Shown here: piece after piece, positions 43,301 through 50,224 of the stretch
How positions within the stretch are numbered: position 1 is the first letter of the stretch
Layout of the letters: the number at the start of each line of letters is the position of its first letter
Notes under the pieces: generated by a model
Database searches by the model: none
Told to the model about the DNA's origin: nothing
The model's input: the letters and a program-made list of their open reading frames with translations, nothing else
Assembly: GCA_033980235.1 (NCBI GenBank)
Contig: CM067072.1
Span: forward strand, 17,177,047 to 17,241,046
Direction: 5' to 3'
Length of the DNA: 64,000 nucleotides
Source of the DNA: Diadema setosum
Lineage: Eukaryota > Echinodermata > Echinoidea > Diadematoida > Diadematidae
Made by a program: the position numbers and the translations under genes

Positions 43301-46300
43301 ATAATATTATCATGAGTCATTGTTTTAATTTTTGTTCTTTTTAAAAGATTCTTATTTTCGTCAGAGGAATATATCTGCCTTTAATCTCTTAAACTGGTGT
43401 CAGATTGTCAAAAGTCAGCTGTTGTTTCTACCATTATCTGTCTGCTCCTCAACCCAGTGTTCTGATTGGTTGAATGTTTTATCGTTGCCAGGGTTTCAGA
43501 AAGCGTGACATGTACATCGCGACGCAGATGCCTCTCCCACACACAGTGGAGGACTTCTGGCGGATGATCTATGACTACAACTCCAACGTGATTGTCATGA
43601 TCAACGAGTTCAACCAGAACGACAAGGTACATACCATCGATGTGTTCCAATCAATCTGATATCAGAATTTATTAATCGATACCAGAGCTAAATTGCAGCA
43701 TGATTACATCTAGATTGATGACATCATGTTTCCACCATTTTTTATATTCTGTTGACCACCGGCATGAAGAAAACACTCTTGCTTTGTGTTCCACTAATTG
43801 AAAATGTCACATTCAAAAAATGATATTGACATAGAAGGATAGCAACACTGACTTCAGAAATTCCCGTATTTGTCTATTTTTGTATGATTTAAACACAGAA
43901 TGCATCATCAATTGGCCCGATTTTTCACACTTCTTAATTATTTAACTAAAGATTGATGAAAGTAGATTCAAAACAAAAGAGGAAACTACACTATGTGAGC
44001 TATCCCTATCTATATCATTTTCCCGCGTTACGAGTAGTACGTGAATTGGCCACTTGCATGTCAGAGTAATATTTTGCTATACTCATTTACCTTCAACACT
44101 GTTCCTTCCTATTTCAGACGTGTTCTCAGTACTGGCCGGCTGGAGATGAGGCTCTGATTGGTCCGTTCATCATTGACGTATCGGCTGAAGAGAGGGAGGG
44201 TGACGTCATCATTCGAACCCTTCTACTAGCAAACACAAACAACGTGGTTAGTTGACATAATAATTGTCCATCTTCATTTAATTCATTTGGGAATACGTGA
44301 TAATGTGACATAAATAGATGCGTGGTGACAATCATTGTCAATTACAAGATTTAAAAGGCATCAACGCAAATACTGACATACATGTACAGTATCTAAATTA
44401 GTGTCATGGCCACAATAATTTTATCTTTCAGGCTTCTTGACCGGACTCTGACGCTTGTAAACTCACTATCTTGTATGTTACTCTGTCTTTGCGTGTGAAG
44501 CTTATAGTCTAGATATCACAGACAATGGACAAGCATTTGAAACGTATTCTCTGTTTTGACTTAGCGGTAGTACTTGGCGATCGTTTCTTGTGGCAGGTAC
44601 ATTGTACTAGTACTTGAATTCGATAATCCTTCAATGCCGTAATCTTCACTGACCGGACGGGATAAGACCAGGGAGGCGGGAAGAAACAATCACTTTCCCG
44701 TAAAAATCGGAATGGAATATGCTGAATATTAGGTGATGCAACAGCAGACCTCTAATGAATGTGCATTGCTGTTAATATTCATTCTGCAACTGCTTTATCT
44801 ATGTTGACTCCATACACTCCGTGCACCTCATCCCGCAGAACGAGCCTTCCAGAGTGATCCGCCAGTACCAGTTCATTGGATGGAAGGAGCGACAGAAGTA
44901 CCCCCGGAGTCTCTCCTCTCTACTCAGTCTCTTAGACATGGTGGAGGCAGGACAGAGGGACGTGGGAGATGGACCAATCACCGTGCACTGCATGTAAGCA
45001 CACCTCATCGTTTTAATGTCAAATTACTATTTCAACACCACATACCTCAATCAAGCTCTTTCTTATTCAAAACAATAGTCGAACAAGGTTTTGTGTTATT
45101 AATCATCAAATTTAGATATCGACGATCTTCACATTTTTCTCACTTGACCGATAAAACTTGTTTGGCGATATATTTCTCCGGCTCAAGGTCAAATTGTATT
45201 GTTATCATAATTCCTCTAAAGAAAAAGGAGAAAACTAAAGGTTTTGCATGTAATATCAATTGGAATCGCATCAATTGGAATCTCTAAGTGAGTTTAAGAG
45301 CTCACTTAAAACTTGGTTATTTAGACAAGCTTTTATCGTAAACATTTCCTTTATTCCTTTTCTCATACCTCCTTTTCATTGTTTTTTTTTTTCTCTCTGC
45401 CTCTCTTTCTTGCGCCATGAGCATCTTTTCATGATGGATACCGGCGCATTACAAGTGTTCATATTATTATTATTATTATTACATTATTTAGTTTCGCAGT
45501 TGCCTGTCAAATTTTGATCGTTTGTCTTTATGTATTGTATGTGATATTTATTTTGTACCTGAATGTTTATATGAATAAAATTTCTTTGTGAAAAAAAAAA
45601 ATATGTCATTATTCAATTATGTATATACTCTTACAATTATAAAGGTGGGTCGTATTTCTATTTCATAACAATGTTCATAACATTCTGGAATGTTTACCGC
45701 ATCATTATGCTTTATTTTACAGCAAAATTTAATTTTGTGTTTGAGTTTTAAAAAGAAAGATAATGATAGAATAAAATGAAATAATTTTTTTTTTTCAAAA
45801 ATGGACAAAAATCTGCGAATATCAACAGTGGAACCCAATTAGTTTTATTTATTCTTCCTGCTTCGGTATTTTTGACAGTGTGCCATTCAAAGTCTCCCCA
45901 TGATTTCTGTATCTCTCCCAGGGATGGTGTAAGGAGGAGTGGTCTCTTTTGTGCCATCATGTCAACCGTCTCCAAACTGAAGACAGAAGGGAACATTGAT
46001 GTCTTCCATGCAGTCAAAAAGCTTAAAAAGTGCAGCGGGAACATGATTTCCACGGAGGTAAGACATTTCTATAAATCTTTATGACGTGCTCGTTAGACTT
46101 ATCCACACACTGCACTGTATAGTCCTTGGGCATACCCCTGACTAAGCATGCAGCTGACGGGAGAGGGCGTTCGATACACTTCTGAATACTGTAGGTTCTT
46201 GTGCTTCATCAGTGTACTCGTATAGTTAGATCTTCTTGCGCAGCAAACGAAGAGTTGTATTGCAACGAGTGAAAACGAGTGATATCCATTCTTGTTGATT

Positions 46301-46868
46301 TGAGACATTTGCGACTAAAACTGCTAAAAACTAGGAAATAAAAAGAAAATGTGGAATATTTCTGATTGTAACTTCAAAAATATTCTTTCTGTGAAACAAG
46401 TAAGGTATCACTGAAAAGGATTTGTCTTGCTTTGTCTGATTGTGGACTTGTTTTAAAATCTTTAAAAATTACGCTTAACTCATTTTGTGATCAAAATCAT
46501 TGCAATTTATAAAAATCACCGAAAAGGTTATCAAGACAAATTGAATAACTTCCAATTGATTAAAGATGAAAATCGTCTCATTTAGTTACTGTAACCTCAT
46601 TGTCTTTCGTACATGTCATATCTTATGTCAACAGAATAGAATTGTTGTGCTTTAAAATAGCCTGTGCCATTTCAGATTTTTTATTCCTTTTGCTGCGTTA
46701 TCAATTCCAGTACATTCCACATGTTGCAAATAATATGGTTGCCCTAGAGAGCAAAATATCATTAATTAATCAAACATTTTATTTACTTATCAGGAGGAAT
46801 ATCTCTACATCCATGATGTCGTCCGAGAGTATCTAGCGTCGTGTGAGATCTACGAGAATTTCAGGTAG
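5068..46868 (+). CDS. Receptor-type protein tyrosine phosphatase, two phosphatase domains, 5'-partial (24 exons joined)
   Basis: Predicted single-pass plasma-membrane receptor that removes phosphate from protein tyrosines through its cytoplasmic D1 domain. Joining the 24 exons listed separately gives 955 complete residues (numbered from the first whole codon) and a TAG stop, with every intron phase matching. Layout: FN3 about 1-103; FN3-like membrane-proximal region about 105-235; transmembrane helix 255-274; juxtamembrane 275-375; D1 about 376-660; D2 about 700-955. D1 has the KNRY loop (422-425), WPD Asp559, Cys591 and Arg597 of [10 protein letters not shown], and Gln635/Gln639, so it should be active. 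D2 has WKE (849-851) and HCMDGVRRSG. The membrane-proximal motif [17 protein letters not shown] and the D2 features resemble type IIb RPTPs (PTPRM/K/T/U), usually built from MAM, Ig and FN3 domains. Signal peptide and outer domains are missing and probably upstream. Family assignment is firm; the subtype is inference. Confidence 0.95.
5534..5568. promoter_or_regulatory. Paired CACGTG E-boxes
   Basis: GTCACGTGAC at 5534-5543, a full palindrome matching the CLEAR/TFE-type E-box, and a second CACGTG at 5563-5568, 27 bases later, in a G+C-richer patch of intron 1. A function as enhancer is inference. Confidence 0.3.
6550..7526. mobile_element. Fold-back (long inverted repeat) element
   Basis: The segment about 6550-6770 matches, imperfectly but over most of its length, the reverse complement of about 7325-7526 (shared blocks include TTCAAGGATG, GGTTATTTTCT, ATGATCTTT, ATGAGAGATA). 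The left arm carries a second inner hairpin (6751-6770 with 6784-6803, 18 of 20 paired). The centre contains a separate TTAA-bounded element. No coding capacity seen; probably a non-autonomous DNA element. Confidence 0.65.
6938..7304 (+). mobile_element. TTAA-bounded 367-bp non-autonomous element, copy A
   Basis: Begins TTAAAGGCATAATTTACCAT and ends ACCTTTAA, giving imperfect terminal inverted repeats (TTAAAGG...TTTACC). Nearly colinear with copies at 63271-63636 (same strand) and 24641-25018 (opposite strand). TTAA at both ends suggests piggyBac-type mobilisation; that is inference. It lies inside the fold-back element. Confidence 0.7.
9780..10160 (-). mobile_element. Possible retroposon 3' end (TTCAG-repeat tail)
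   Basis: On the minus strand the sequence runs through AATAAAATC into four copies of a five-base unit (CTGAA), ending at 9780. Polyadenylation hexamer followed by a short tandem tail is typical of SINE/LINE-like 3' ends. No coding frame recognised; the upstream limit is uncertain. Confidence 0.4.
15507..15711 (+). CDS. RPTP exon 2: second half of FN3 domain
   Basis: Acceptor gcgcag, donor gtgagt. Phase 0 in, phase 1 out, 68 codons. It opens ISYAPLV, completing the strand begun by GYT in exon 1, and contains [20 protein letters not shown], the classic late FN3 strand with its conserved tyrosine. GNRS gives a possible glycosylation site. Confidence 0.95.
16073..16260 (-). mobile_element. Non-LTR retroposon 3' end with poly-A, family X copy 1
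   Basis: On the minus strand it ends TGTACCTGAATG...AATAAAATTTCTTTATG followed by poly-A. The same 3' sequence, including a CTGCCTGACAAA-like block and TTTGTCTTTATGTAT, is found at 45480-45600 (+) and 54941-55125 (-). Confidence 0.65.
17050..17340 (+). mobile_element. Non-LTR retrotransposon fragment, C-terminus of reverse transcriptase ORF
   Basis: The frame from about 17061 reads [20 protein letters not shown], then [10 protein letters not shown]. The pattern RAF..AGP.LWN.L ... F...LKT.L is the usual end of CR1/L2/Jockey-like ORF2 proteins. It is followed by a short 3' region (GACGCATTATAAAA) and an ATT-rich tail. 5'-truncated and inactive. Confidence 0.75.
17587..17600. promoter_or_regulatory. 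RFX-type X-box GTTACCATGGCAAC
   Basis: Exact match to GTNRCC-N(0-3)-RGYAAC with a two-base spacer. Lies in RPTP intron 2. RFX factors bind such palindromes; use here is not shown. Confidence 0.35.
17848..17944 (+). CDS. RPTP exon 3: start of second FN3-like region
   Basis: Acceptor ttcctcag, donor gtacgt. Phase 1 in, phase 2 out. It reads [20 protein letters not shown] followed by IQLEP and GFV, which looks like the first strands of an FN3 fold. The phase joins exactly to exons 2 and 4. An alternative acceptor a few bases downstream (cccag) would break the frame. Confidence 0.88.
18022..18103. mobile_element. Small TTAACCC...GGGTTAA element
   Basis: 82 bases bounded by TTAACCC and GGGTTAA with weak further inverted similarity. 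The ends match those of the element at 27293-27385. Short termini keep confidence low. Confidence 0.35.
18198..18226 (+). repeat. (CA)n microsatellite
   Basis: Uninterrupted CA dinucleotides in intron 3. Confidence 0.9.
23040..23114 (+). repeat. Interstitial telomere-like TTAGGG units
   Basis: Two short blocks of about two and a half TTAGGG units (23040-23055 and 23100-23114), separated by degenerate TTAG-containing sequence. Too short for a telomere; may be decayed telomeric or retroposon-associated repeat. Confidence 0.5.
24641..25018 (-). mobile_element. TTAA-bounded element, diverged copy B
   Basis: Matches the reverse complement of copies A and C over nearly its whole length: TTTACCATTGGGAGCAGTGA, ACCCTACCAT, TCAATAAACC, TTCACATTTTGT, CTGTTTCTATCCGTA and TCATCTGC-AATGGTAAA. 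It is clearly older than the other two, and the right terminus is lost. Confidence 0.65.
25717..25731. promoter_or_regulatory. RFX-type X-box GTCACCATGGGTAAC
   Basis: Exact GTNRCC-N3-RGYAAC match in a G+C-richer patch of intron 3. Confidence 0.3.
26218..26252. repeat. Perfect 14-base hairpin with 7-base loop
   Basis: TCCACTTCTTGATG (26218-26231) is perfectly complementary to CATCAAGAAGTGGA (26239-26252), with loop tggatcc. GGATCC occurs both at the left edge and in the loop. May be a remnant of a palindromic element. Confidence 0.7.
26871..27039. mobile_element. Small inverted-repeat element with CAGTGGCGGATCCAGG end
   Basis: Left end CAGTGGCGGATCCAGG and right end CCTGGATCGGCCCCTG form imperfect terminal inverted repeats; the interior has a C-run and GCGCCCCC motifs. 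No open frame of note. Widespread short DNA elements carry similar ends; class not assigned. Confidence 0.6.
27293..27385. mobile_element. Small TTAA-bounded palindromic element, copy 1
   Basis: 93 bases from TTAACCC to GGGTTAA with inverted similarity (CCTTTGAGTACCACG versus CTCGGAGTGGCACAAAAAGG). Shares order of blocks with the copy at 27766-27860. Confidence 0.6.
27766..27860. mobile_element. Small TTAA-bounded palindromic element, copy 2
   Basis: 95 bases from TTAACC to GGTTAA. Shared blocks with copy 1 include TTATTTTCTGTCCAT versus TTATTTCCTGTTCAT, TGTGTGTG and TGGCACA-AAA. Lies about 380 bases after copy 1. Confidence 0.6.
28391..28776. mobile_element. Inverted-repeat element TAAAGGGATGGCACAG...CCCTTTAA
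   Basis: Left end TAAAGGGATGGCACAGTATT-GGTGGAGAT matches the reverse complement of the right end TTAAAGGGATTGTATAGTTT-TGGTTGAGAT. About 386 bases, no coding capacity. It lies only about 200 bases before RPTP exon 4. Confidence 0.65.
28980..29238 (+). CDS. RPTP exon 4: membrane-proximal FN3-like region with long insertion
   Basis: Acceptor tccccccag, donor gtgagt. Phase 2 in, phase 0 out, 86 codons plus one base. AYRVTVQRM resembles an FN3 C strand. A long insertion follows, then [23 protein letters not shown] and SPGNSYGI. This GD..TYG.Y.N.PL block is typical of the membrane-proximal part of several RPTPs, especially type IIb. NRT is a possible glycosylation site. The exon ends RTSR, a minimal dibasic-like furin pattern (R-x-x-R). 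Base composition is clearly richer in G+C than the flanking intron. Confidence 0.95.
29653..29692 (+). CDS. RPTP exon 5: 40-nt extracellular stalk exon
   Basis: Acceptor ttttctacag, donor gtaatt. Phase 0 in, phase 1 out; encodes [13 protein letters not shown]. It was chosen because it is the only short segment between exons 4 and 6 found with the required phases and good splice sites. It contains one unpaired-looking cysteine. Confidence 0.8.
31279..31402 (+). CDS. RPTP exon 6: stalk and transmembrane helix
   Basis: Acceptor gtctgcag, donor gtaaga. Phase 1 in, phase 2 out. Two sequons (NLT, NAS) are followed by the hydrophobic run [19 protein letters not shown] (residues 256-274) and RRR on the cytoplasmic side, matching a type I single-pass orientation. 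Confidence 0.95.
32894..32946 (+). CDS. RPTP exon 7: 53-nt basic juxtamembrane exon
   Basis: Acceptor ttcctgcag, donor gtatgt. Phase 2 in, phase 1 out. Encodes [17 protein letters not shown] after the shared arginine, extending the positively charged stop-transfer region. The intron after it begins with a (GAT)n microsatellite only about 20 bases past the donor. Confidence 0.88.
32967..33087 (+). repeat. (GAT)n and ATT/ATC trinucleotide microsatellite
   Basis: A run of GAT units switches to ATT/ATC/GTT units; the two halves are partly complementary and could pair. Confidence 0.85.
33740..33832 (+). CDS. RPTP exon 8: 93-nt Gly/Ser-rich juxtamembrane exon (possible cassette)
   Basis: Acceptor actcacag, donor gtgagt. 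Phase 1 at both ends and length divisible by three, so skipping it would keep the frame. Encodes [20 protein letters not shown] and a further stretch to VYKAK. Low-complexity Gly/Ser content suggests a flexible linker between membrane and D1. Confidence 0.88.
34303..34529 (+). CDS. RPTP exon 9: juxtamembrane basic/proline segment and start of D1
   Basis: Acceptor tgattcag, donor gtgaga. Phase 1 in, phase 0 out. Encodes a basic, proline-rich stretch ([20 protein letters not shown], 350-369), then [12 protein letters not shown] and FKLDYE, matching the N-terminal helix and E-Y entry of RPTP D1 domains. Confidence 0.95.
34956..35043 (+). CDS. RPTP exon 10: D1 KNRY (phosphotyrosine-recognition) loop
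   Basis: Acceptor cattctag, donor gtaaga. Phase 0 in, phase 1 out. Ends with [13 protein letters not shown] plus the first base of a Tyr codon. KNRY-x-x-I-x-P-Y is the substrate-phosphotyrosine loop of classical PTPs. Confidence 0.97.
35140..35330 (+). repeat. GATA-type microsatellite
   Basis: Degenerate then perfect GATA tetranucleotides (perfect part about 35280-35329), next to the D1 KNRY exon. Confidence 0.9.
36269..36345 (+). CDS. RPTP exon 11: D1 YDHSRV / DYINAS motif
   Basis: Acceptor ccctgcag, donor gtgagt. Phase 1 in, phase 0 out. Encodes YDHSRVIL and [10 protein letters not shown], the next conserved PTP block. The intron after it holds a small hairpin element at 36387-36485 and a TG-rich microsatellite near 37005-37080. 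Confidence 0.97.
36387..36485. mobile_element. Short hairpin element in RPTP intron 11
   Basis: CTAGCCCGTTGAAGACGAGT at the left pairs imperfectly with the right end, whose reverse complement is CTAGCCCGTCGAGGACAGAC. About 99 bases in total, starting 41 bases after the exon 11 donor. Confidence 0.6.
37788..37824 (+). CDS. RPTP exon 12: 37-nt D1 exon (YIATQG)
   Basis: Acceptor ttcacag, donor gtgaga. Phase 0 in, phase 1 out. Encodes [12 protein letters not shown] plus the first base of Gly; F/YIATQGP is a PTP core motif. Very short, but fixed by the motif and by both neighbouring phases. Confidence 0.96.
38253..38350 (+). CDS. RPTP exon 13: D1 core ([10 protein letters not shown])
   Basis: Acceptor is a long C-run ending ccatag, donor gtgagg. 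Phase 1 in, phase 0 out. Encodes [20 protein letters not shown] and [13 protein letters not shown], the conserved T-V-x-D-F-W-R-M block of PTPs. The polypyrimidine tract is almost pure cytosine. Confidence 0.97.
39147..39263 (+). CDS. RPTP exon 14: D1 (KCDPYWPDD)
   Basis: Acceptor tttgcag, donor gtcagg. Phase 0 at both ends, 39 codons. Encodes [20 protein letters not shown] and the R-T-L-x-I-R-K strand. K-C-x-x-Y-W-P is a family hallmark. The donor gtcagg is weaker than its neighbours. Confidence 0.96.
40009..40163 (+). CDS. RPTP exon 15: D1 WPD loop and catalytic His-Cys
   Basis: Acceptor ccgccag, donor gtaaat. Phase 0 in, phase 2 out. Contains [13 protein letters not shown] with the general-acid Asp559, and ends GPTVVHC with the nucleophile Cys591. 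The residue after WPD is Met where many PTPs have His; Met is also found there in type V RPTPs, so it is not a defect. Confidence 0.97.
40311..40386. repeat. (AT)n microsatellite in intron 15
   Basis: Nearly perfect AT dinucleotides, interrupted once near 40371. A similar array lies at about 4549-4604. Confidence 0.95.
40750..40885 (+). CDS. RPTP exon 16: D1 P-loop and start of Q loop
   Basis: Acceptor tccggtcag, donor gtaagt. Phase 2 in, phase 0 out. With exon 15 it completes [10 protein letters not shown] (Cys591, Arg597), then [11 protein letters not shown] and KMVQTP. The P-loop is split by the intron inside the Ser codon. Confidence 0.97.
41364..41513 (+). CDS. RPTP exon 17: end of D1 and D1-D2 linker
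   Basis: Acceptor gttcccag, donor gtgagt. Phase 0 at both ends, 50 codons. Starts [17 protein letters not shown], completing QTPEQY, then the linker through [11 protein letters not shown]. This is the usual D1 end followed by the short linker to D2. Confidence 0.97.
41531..41544. promoter_or_regulatory. RFX-type X-box GTTGCCTTGGCAAC
   Basis: Perfect palindromic X-box 17 bases past the exon 17 donor. Third exact consensus match inside the RPTP gene. Confidence 0.3.
42031..42130 (+). CDS. RPTP exon 18: start of D2 (KNRY-like loop)
   Basis: Acceptor tcctcctcag, donor gtgagt. Phase 0 in, phase 1 out. Contains [15 protein letters not shown]2 domains often lose the KNRY tyrosine, but here KNRY (712-715) is kept. 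Confidence 0.95.
42901..42977 (+). CDS. RPTP exon 19: D2 (DKYRPYL / NYVNATFLD)
   Basis: Acceptor tcccctatag, donor gtaagt. Phase 1 in, phase 0 out. Encodes [11 protein letters not shown] and [10 protein letters not shown], corresponding to YDHSRV and DYINAS in D1. The exon is 77 nt, the same length and phase as exon 11, as expected from the ancient D1/D2 duplication. Confidence 0.96.
43492..43626 (+). CDS. RPTP exon 20: D2 core ([18 protein letters not shown])
   Basis: Acceptor cgttgccag, donor gtacat. Phase 0 at both ends, 45 codons. Encodes [20 protein letters not shown] and [14 protein letters not shown]. It corresponds to D1 exons 12 and 13 fused, with Gln-Met-Pro replacing Gln-Gly-Pro. 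Confidence 0.97.
44118..44246 (+). CDS. RPTP exon 21: D2 (QYWPAGD)
   Basis: Acceptor tatttcag, donor taken as gttagt after the Val codon. Phase 0 at both ends. Encodes [20 protein letters not shown] and the I-I-R-T-L strand. A donor three bases earlier (gtggtt) would also keep frame and drop one Val; it fits the consensus less well. Confidence 0.94.
44839..44993 (+). CDS. RPTP exon 22: D2 degenerate WPD loop and His-Cys
   Basis: Acceptor tcccgcag, donor gtaagc. Phase 0 in, phase 2 out, 155 nt like D1 exon 15. Reads [17 protein letters not shown]: the WPD position is WKE, so the general-acid Asp is replaced by Glu and Pro is lost. Ends GPITVHC (Cys885). Confidence 0.96.
45255..45600 (+). mobile_element. 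Non-LTR retrotransposon 3' end, family X copy 2
   Basis: The frame reads [18 protein letters not shown], the usual last residues of LINE reverse transcriptase ORFs, then a 3' region with GGCGCATTACAAGTGTTCAT, an ATT repeat, AATAAAATTTCTTTGTG and poly-A. 5'-truncated. The 3' region matches the minus-strand copies at about 16073 and 54941. Confidence 0.75.
45922..46057 (+). CDS. RPTP exon 23: D2 signature loop HCMDGVRRSG
   Basis: Acceptor ctctcccag, donor gtaaga. Phase 2 in, phase 0 out, 136 nt like D1 exon 16. Encodes [20 protein letters not shown] and [12 protein letters not shown]. Cys885 and Arg891 keep the C-x5-R spacing, but the loop is MDGVR rather than SAGVG, putting an acidic residue next to the site. 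Confidence 0.96.
46794..46868 (+). CDS. RPTP exon 24: C-terminus of D2 and stop
   Basis: Acceptor cttatcag. Phase 0 in. Encodes [20 protein letters not shown] then ENFR and TAG. The E-E-Y-L-Y-I-H block matches the Q-loop/last helix of D1 ([14 protein letters not shown]), with the first catalytic Gln of the Q loop replaced (STEEEY). Only eight residues follow the last helix, a normal RPTP ending. Confidence 0.95.
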   Translation, partial: EEYLYIHDVVREYLASCEIYENFR

Positions 46869-46967
46869 ATTGCTGAAGAGAGGACAAACTACAGAACATC
46901 CTGACAAACTTTTCATACAGTGACAATGTCTTCCATCCCAAAGTGTGTAACCACGCACGAAGGAAGC

Positions 46968-46973
46968 AATAAA
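46968..46973 (+). terminator. Candidate polyadenylation signal AATAAA of the RPTP gene
   Basis: First AATAAA after the stop, 100 bases downstream, followed by a T-rich stretch. Other AATAAA hexamers occur further on (for example near 47329 and 47996), so a longer 3' UTR is possible. Confidence 0.4.
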
Positions 46974-49900
46974 GACCGAAATAGCGGCGGTTTTATACGG
47001 AAAATACAGACTTGATATTTTCTTGGTGGACGTCAGTGAGCATTATTATTTGCGGGCGTGTGTATTTTTTATGAATCATGAGAACCGTATGCATGTTTGC
47101 TGGCCAATCAGCAGTGAGCACGCCTTGTGCAACCAACCAATCACAGTGCAGGATCTTCACTCTCGCGTTTAATCATGGACAATGTGAGACGGGAATAATG
47201 CCTATGAGATGGATTTCGCCTAAACATGGCATTTTAGTTATGCTATTCAATGCATCCAGAAGGCAACTGACTGAGACAAAAGGTGACACAATTTACCGTC
47301 AACTTACATCAAGTTTCGTGACAAAGGAAATAAACTCACGGAGCGAGAGGTTGAAAATCCGGATATCCGGGAAAACCACCCACAAGGAGGACAAACAGTG
47401 TTGATCACTTTGTGACTGTGCACCATCGCTTGGGTGGTTAAGATCATAACGATTATCGGCACTTGTGTATTAAACCGCCCTGGTTGATAGCCACAGGGTC
47501 ATACTTTTATGTGCACACTAGATCAAACCCCGTTAGTATGTAAATTGTGAAATGTTATACGCATTAGAAAATTTAAACATTGTGCACATTTTTTTCTTCC
47601 GTGATGAAAATACACAGACTTACAAGAAATCACGATGTATAATCCCTAACCATTAGAATTTCCAAAATAGGCATCGCATTCCTCAGTTAGCCATTATTGA
47701 CTTTAACTCATTTTTTTTTCTATACTGAGTTTGGTAAAGTGTTAAGAACATTATTGCAATGTTAGTATTGTGTTGAAATTATTACTTATCATTAGTGAAG
47801 TTGATCTGGCCTGCGTAATGGTCAACATGGGGCACACTTGTAATGCGCTACTTAAACTACTTAATAGCATTTGACAAAAGAAAAAATAGAAAACAATGGA
47901 AAGTAGCTATACCTGCACATAGCTTCAATACCAGGAATATGTTTCCACATACTAATCAGAGTATGACTGGTTGGGCCTGGTGTATTTAAGACATGAAAAT
48001 AAATCAATCCAGACTTTGTATTCAGACAGCAAAGAAAGAGAAAACAACATTAGGAGAAAGAATAGAAATTATTGAGTATGTCATGACTAAAGACAGGATA
48101 TTTGTTTATTTTATGCCGCAAATCGCGCCGTGTTACATGAATAGCCACCGTGCGATGTAGTTCACTAAAATCTGAAACTTTTCTCCCATCATATATTTTT
48201 GTCTTGTCATAAATTTTTTTAAACGTACAATATTTTTCTTTTGCATTACCAATATTGATGTAACGCACTCCAGTAGTTACTGATGCTTGGAATTCTCCTG
48301 GTTTGAGAATTGAAATTCCTGATCATTTTTTCTTTTACCTGTAAGAGGATATGGTGCAATTATTTTCTTCAAGTGATTTTTTTTTTTTAATCTCAATGTG
48401 TAACACATTAATATTGATATTTTGATGCAAAAATATGACTTGTGTAAAGTGCAGATATGAAATGTAAATATATGTGTGTATCTCAAGTGCAATGAGATGT
48501 TATACGTCACGTGACATTGGAAAGACAATTTATAAAGGATGGCGTATTATTGTTATTATTATGTGCGGAAACCTAACTGACCAGGGGATGTAAATATGAA
48601 TTGATAAAGACAGTTAGTGATTAGGTTAACCACGCCTTTAGGCTAATGCCATACGTCATATTGAATATAAACATCAAGATAATGCACCAGTGTTTCACGT
48701 TTTGCACTTGTGAAAGAAAATGGAGATCTTTTTCATCTCGTATCAAATTATTGGTAATATCTTTTCATATTTTGCTGATTTTGTATCCATTCTTTTTTTA
48801 TAATATCATATCGGATACAAAGTCACGTTTCTGCAGCCTTCCGAAAGCGACCTAACAAGTCATTTTGACTAATTGCTTTCGTACCTGATTGTAATAATAC
48901 GCTATACAGTTGCCTAATAATATCCTTGAAGTGCCTTGTTACAATGTATTGGTATGTTACAGGACGCATCTGCAGTAAACACGAAGCAATAGTAATCAAC
49001 TTTATAACTGACAAGGAAATGCCGTGTTTCTCACTCTGGAGATGCATGGGTAACTCCACATTACCCTTTTCATTCCCAATCTATGCCGGCTGGACGAATT
49101 GTCTCACTTATATAATGTCTTAAGTAAACCCGCATGTATCCCTTGTTGAGCTTAGTCACAATAAGCGCTCGCAATCTGATGACAACTCCCATACACAGAT
49201 AATTGAACAAAAGCAAAAGCAGAATGAATGAGACAAAAGGACAAAAATGAATGAGGTAATGTTGTGTATATCAATGTAAACAAAAAACAAAAAAGAAAGA
49301 AAATTACTGAGTTTAAATCTATTTGACGCTTCCCTTTCCACCCACGTTGAGTAATATGTACACGAACTTCATAGACTTTCTTTATTTCCAAATGCTCTTA
49401 TTCCTGTCCGGGCCCCGTGGAGTTGTGTTGCAATTAATGTGTAAACTATATTACACACCTGTTGAATGAGAGTTGATGCAGAGAAAGCGAAGTTTGATGT
49501 TTAGAAGTGCAATTGCAATCTAGAGTCTTCTTGTAAGAGGATTTATGATGATTATGTCACATTAAAGACCAAAAAAGTTAGATACAATCTGTGAGCTGAT
49601 GTGTTACTCTTACGTTGTGCCGTGGAGAAGAATTTGTCTGTCTGTTTGTTTGTTTGTTTTTGATTTATTGATTGATCAAGATCAGCAAAAATAACTGCAT
49701 TAAGGCACAAAAATAGTTCATGCCACATCACCAGTCAACAGTAATGCTACATAATAGTGTCACACACATCGTTTCAAATTACGTACAATGTGGTATAAGC
49801 AGAGTGTAAACGCTAAAAGAAATCATGATTTCCATTATACCATCATCATCGTCGTCGTCATCATCATCAGTATCATTGCCATTGTCATCATTATCATCAT

Positions 49901-50224
49901 TATCATCATCATTTTGTCATCGTCTGCATCACATCTTATAATCCTATTTCTGTGAGGTGATGAAGCAAGGAAACACATTGTCTGAATCTTATAGATACCC
50001 TGAGCTCTTCTGAGAAACCTGGATGATACACGTATTGTACTGCGATGACGATTATTATAATTGTATACCAGGTTACCTCTGATAATACGATCGATGACAG
50101 AGGACATTATTACATCTGCATGTACATGCATCTCTACATAAACAAATATAGACACTTGAAACTCACACTATGGAGCTCCATGGTCACACACTCACGTGTA
50201 GACATGATTTGAACATAAAAAACA

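Larger units (their letters stand above)
35044..46793 (+). other. RPTP introns 10 to 23 (phosphatase-domain part)
   Basis: Introns of about 430-1440 bases. Contents seen: GATA-type microsatellite (about 35140-35330) in intron 10, hairpin element (36387-36485) and TG array in intron 11, AT array (40311-40386) in intron 15, an RFX-type X-box (41531-41544) in intron 17, and a non-LTR retrotransposon 3' end (about 45255-45600) in intron 22. Nothing notable was seen in the others. Confidence 0.8.

Noticed and set aside
47078..47404. 108-codon + strand frame after the RPTP stop
   Set aside because: No domain, no splice connection; most likely 3' UTR or flank.
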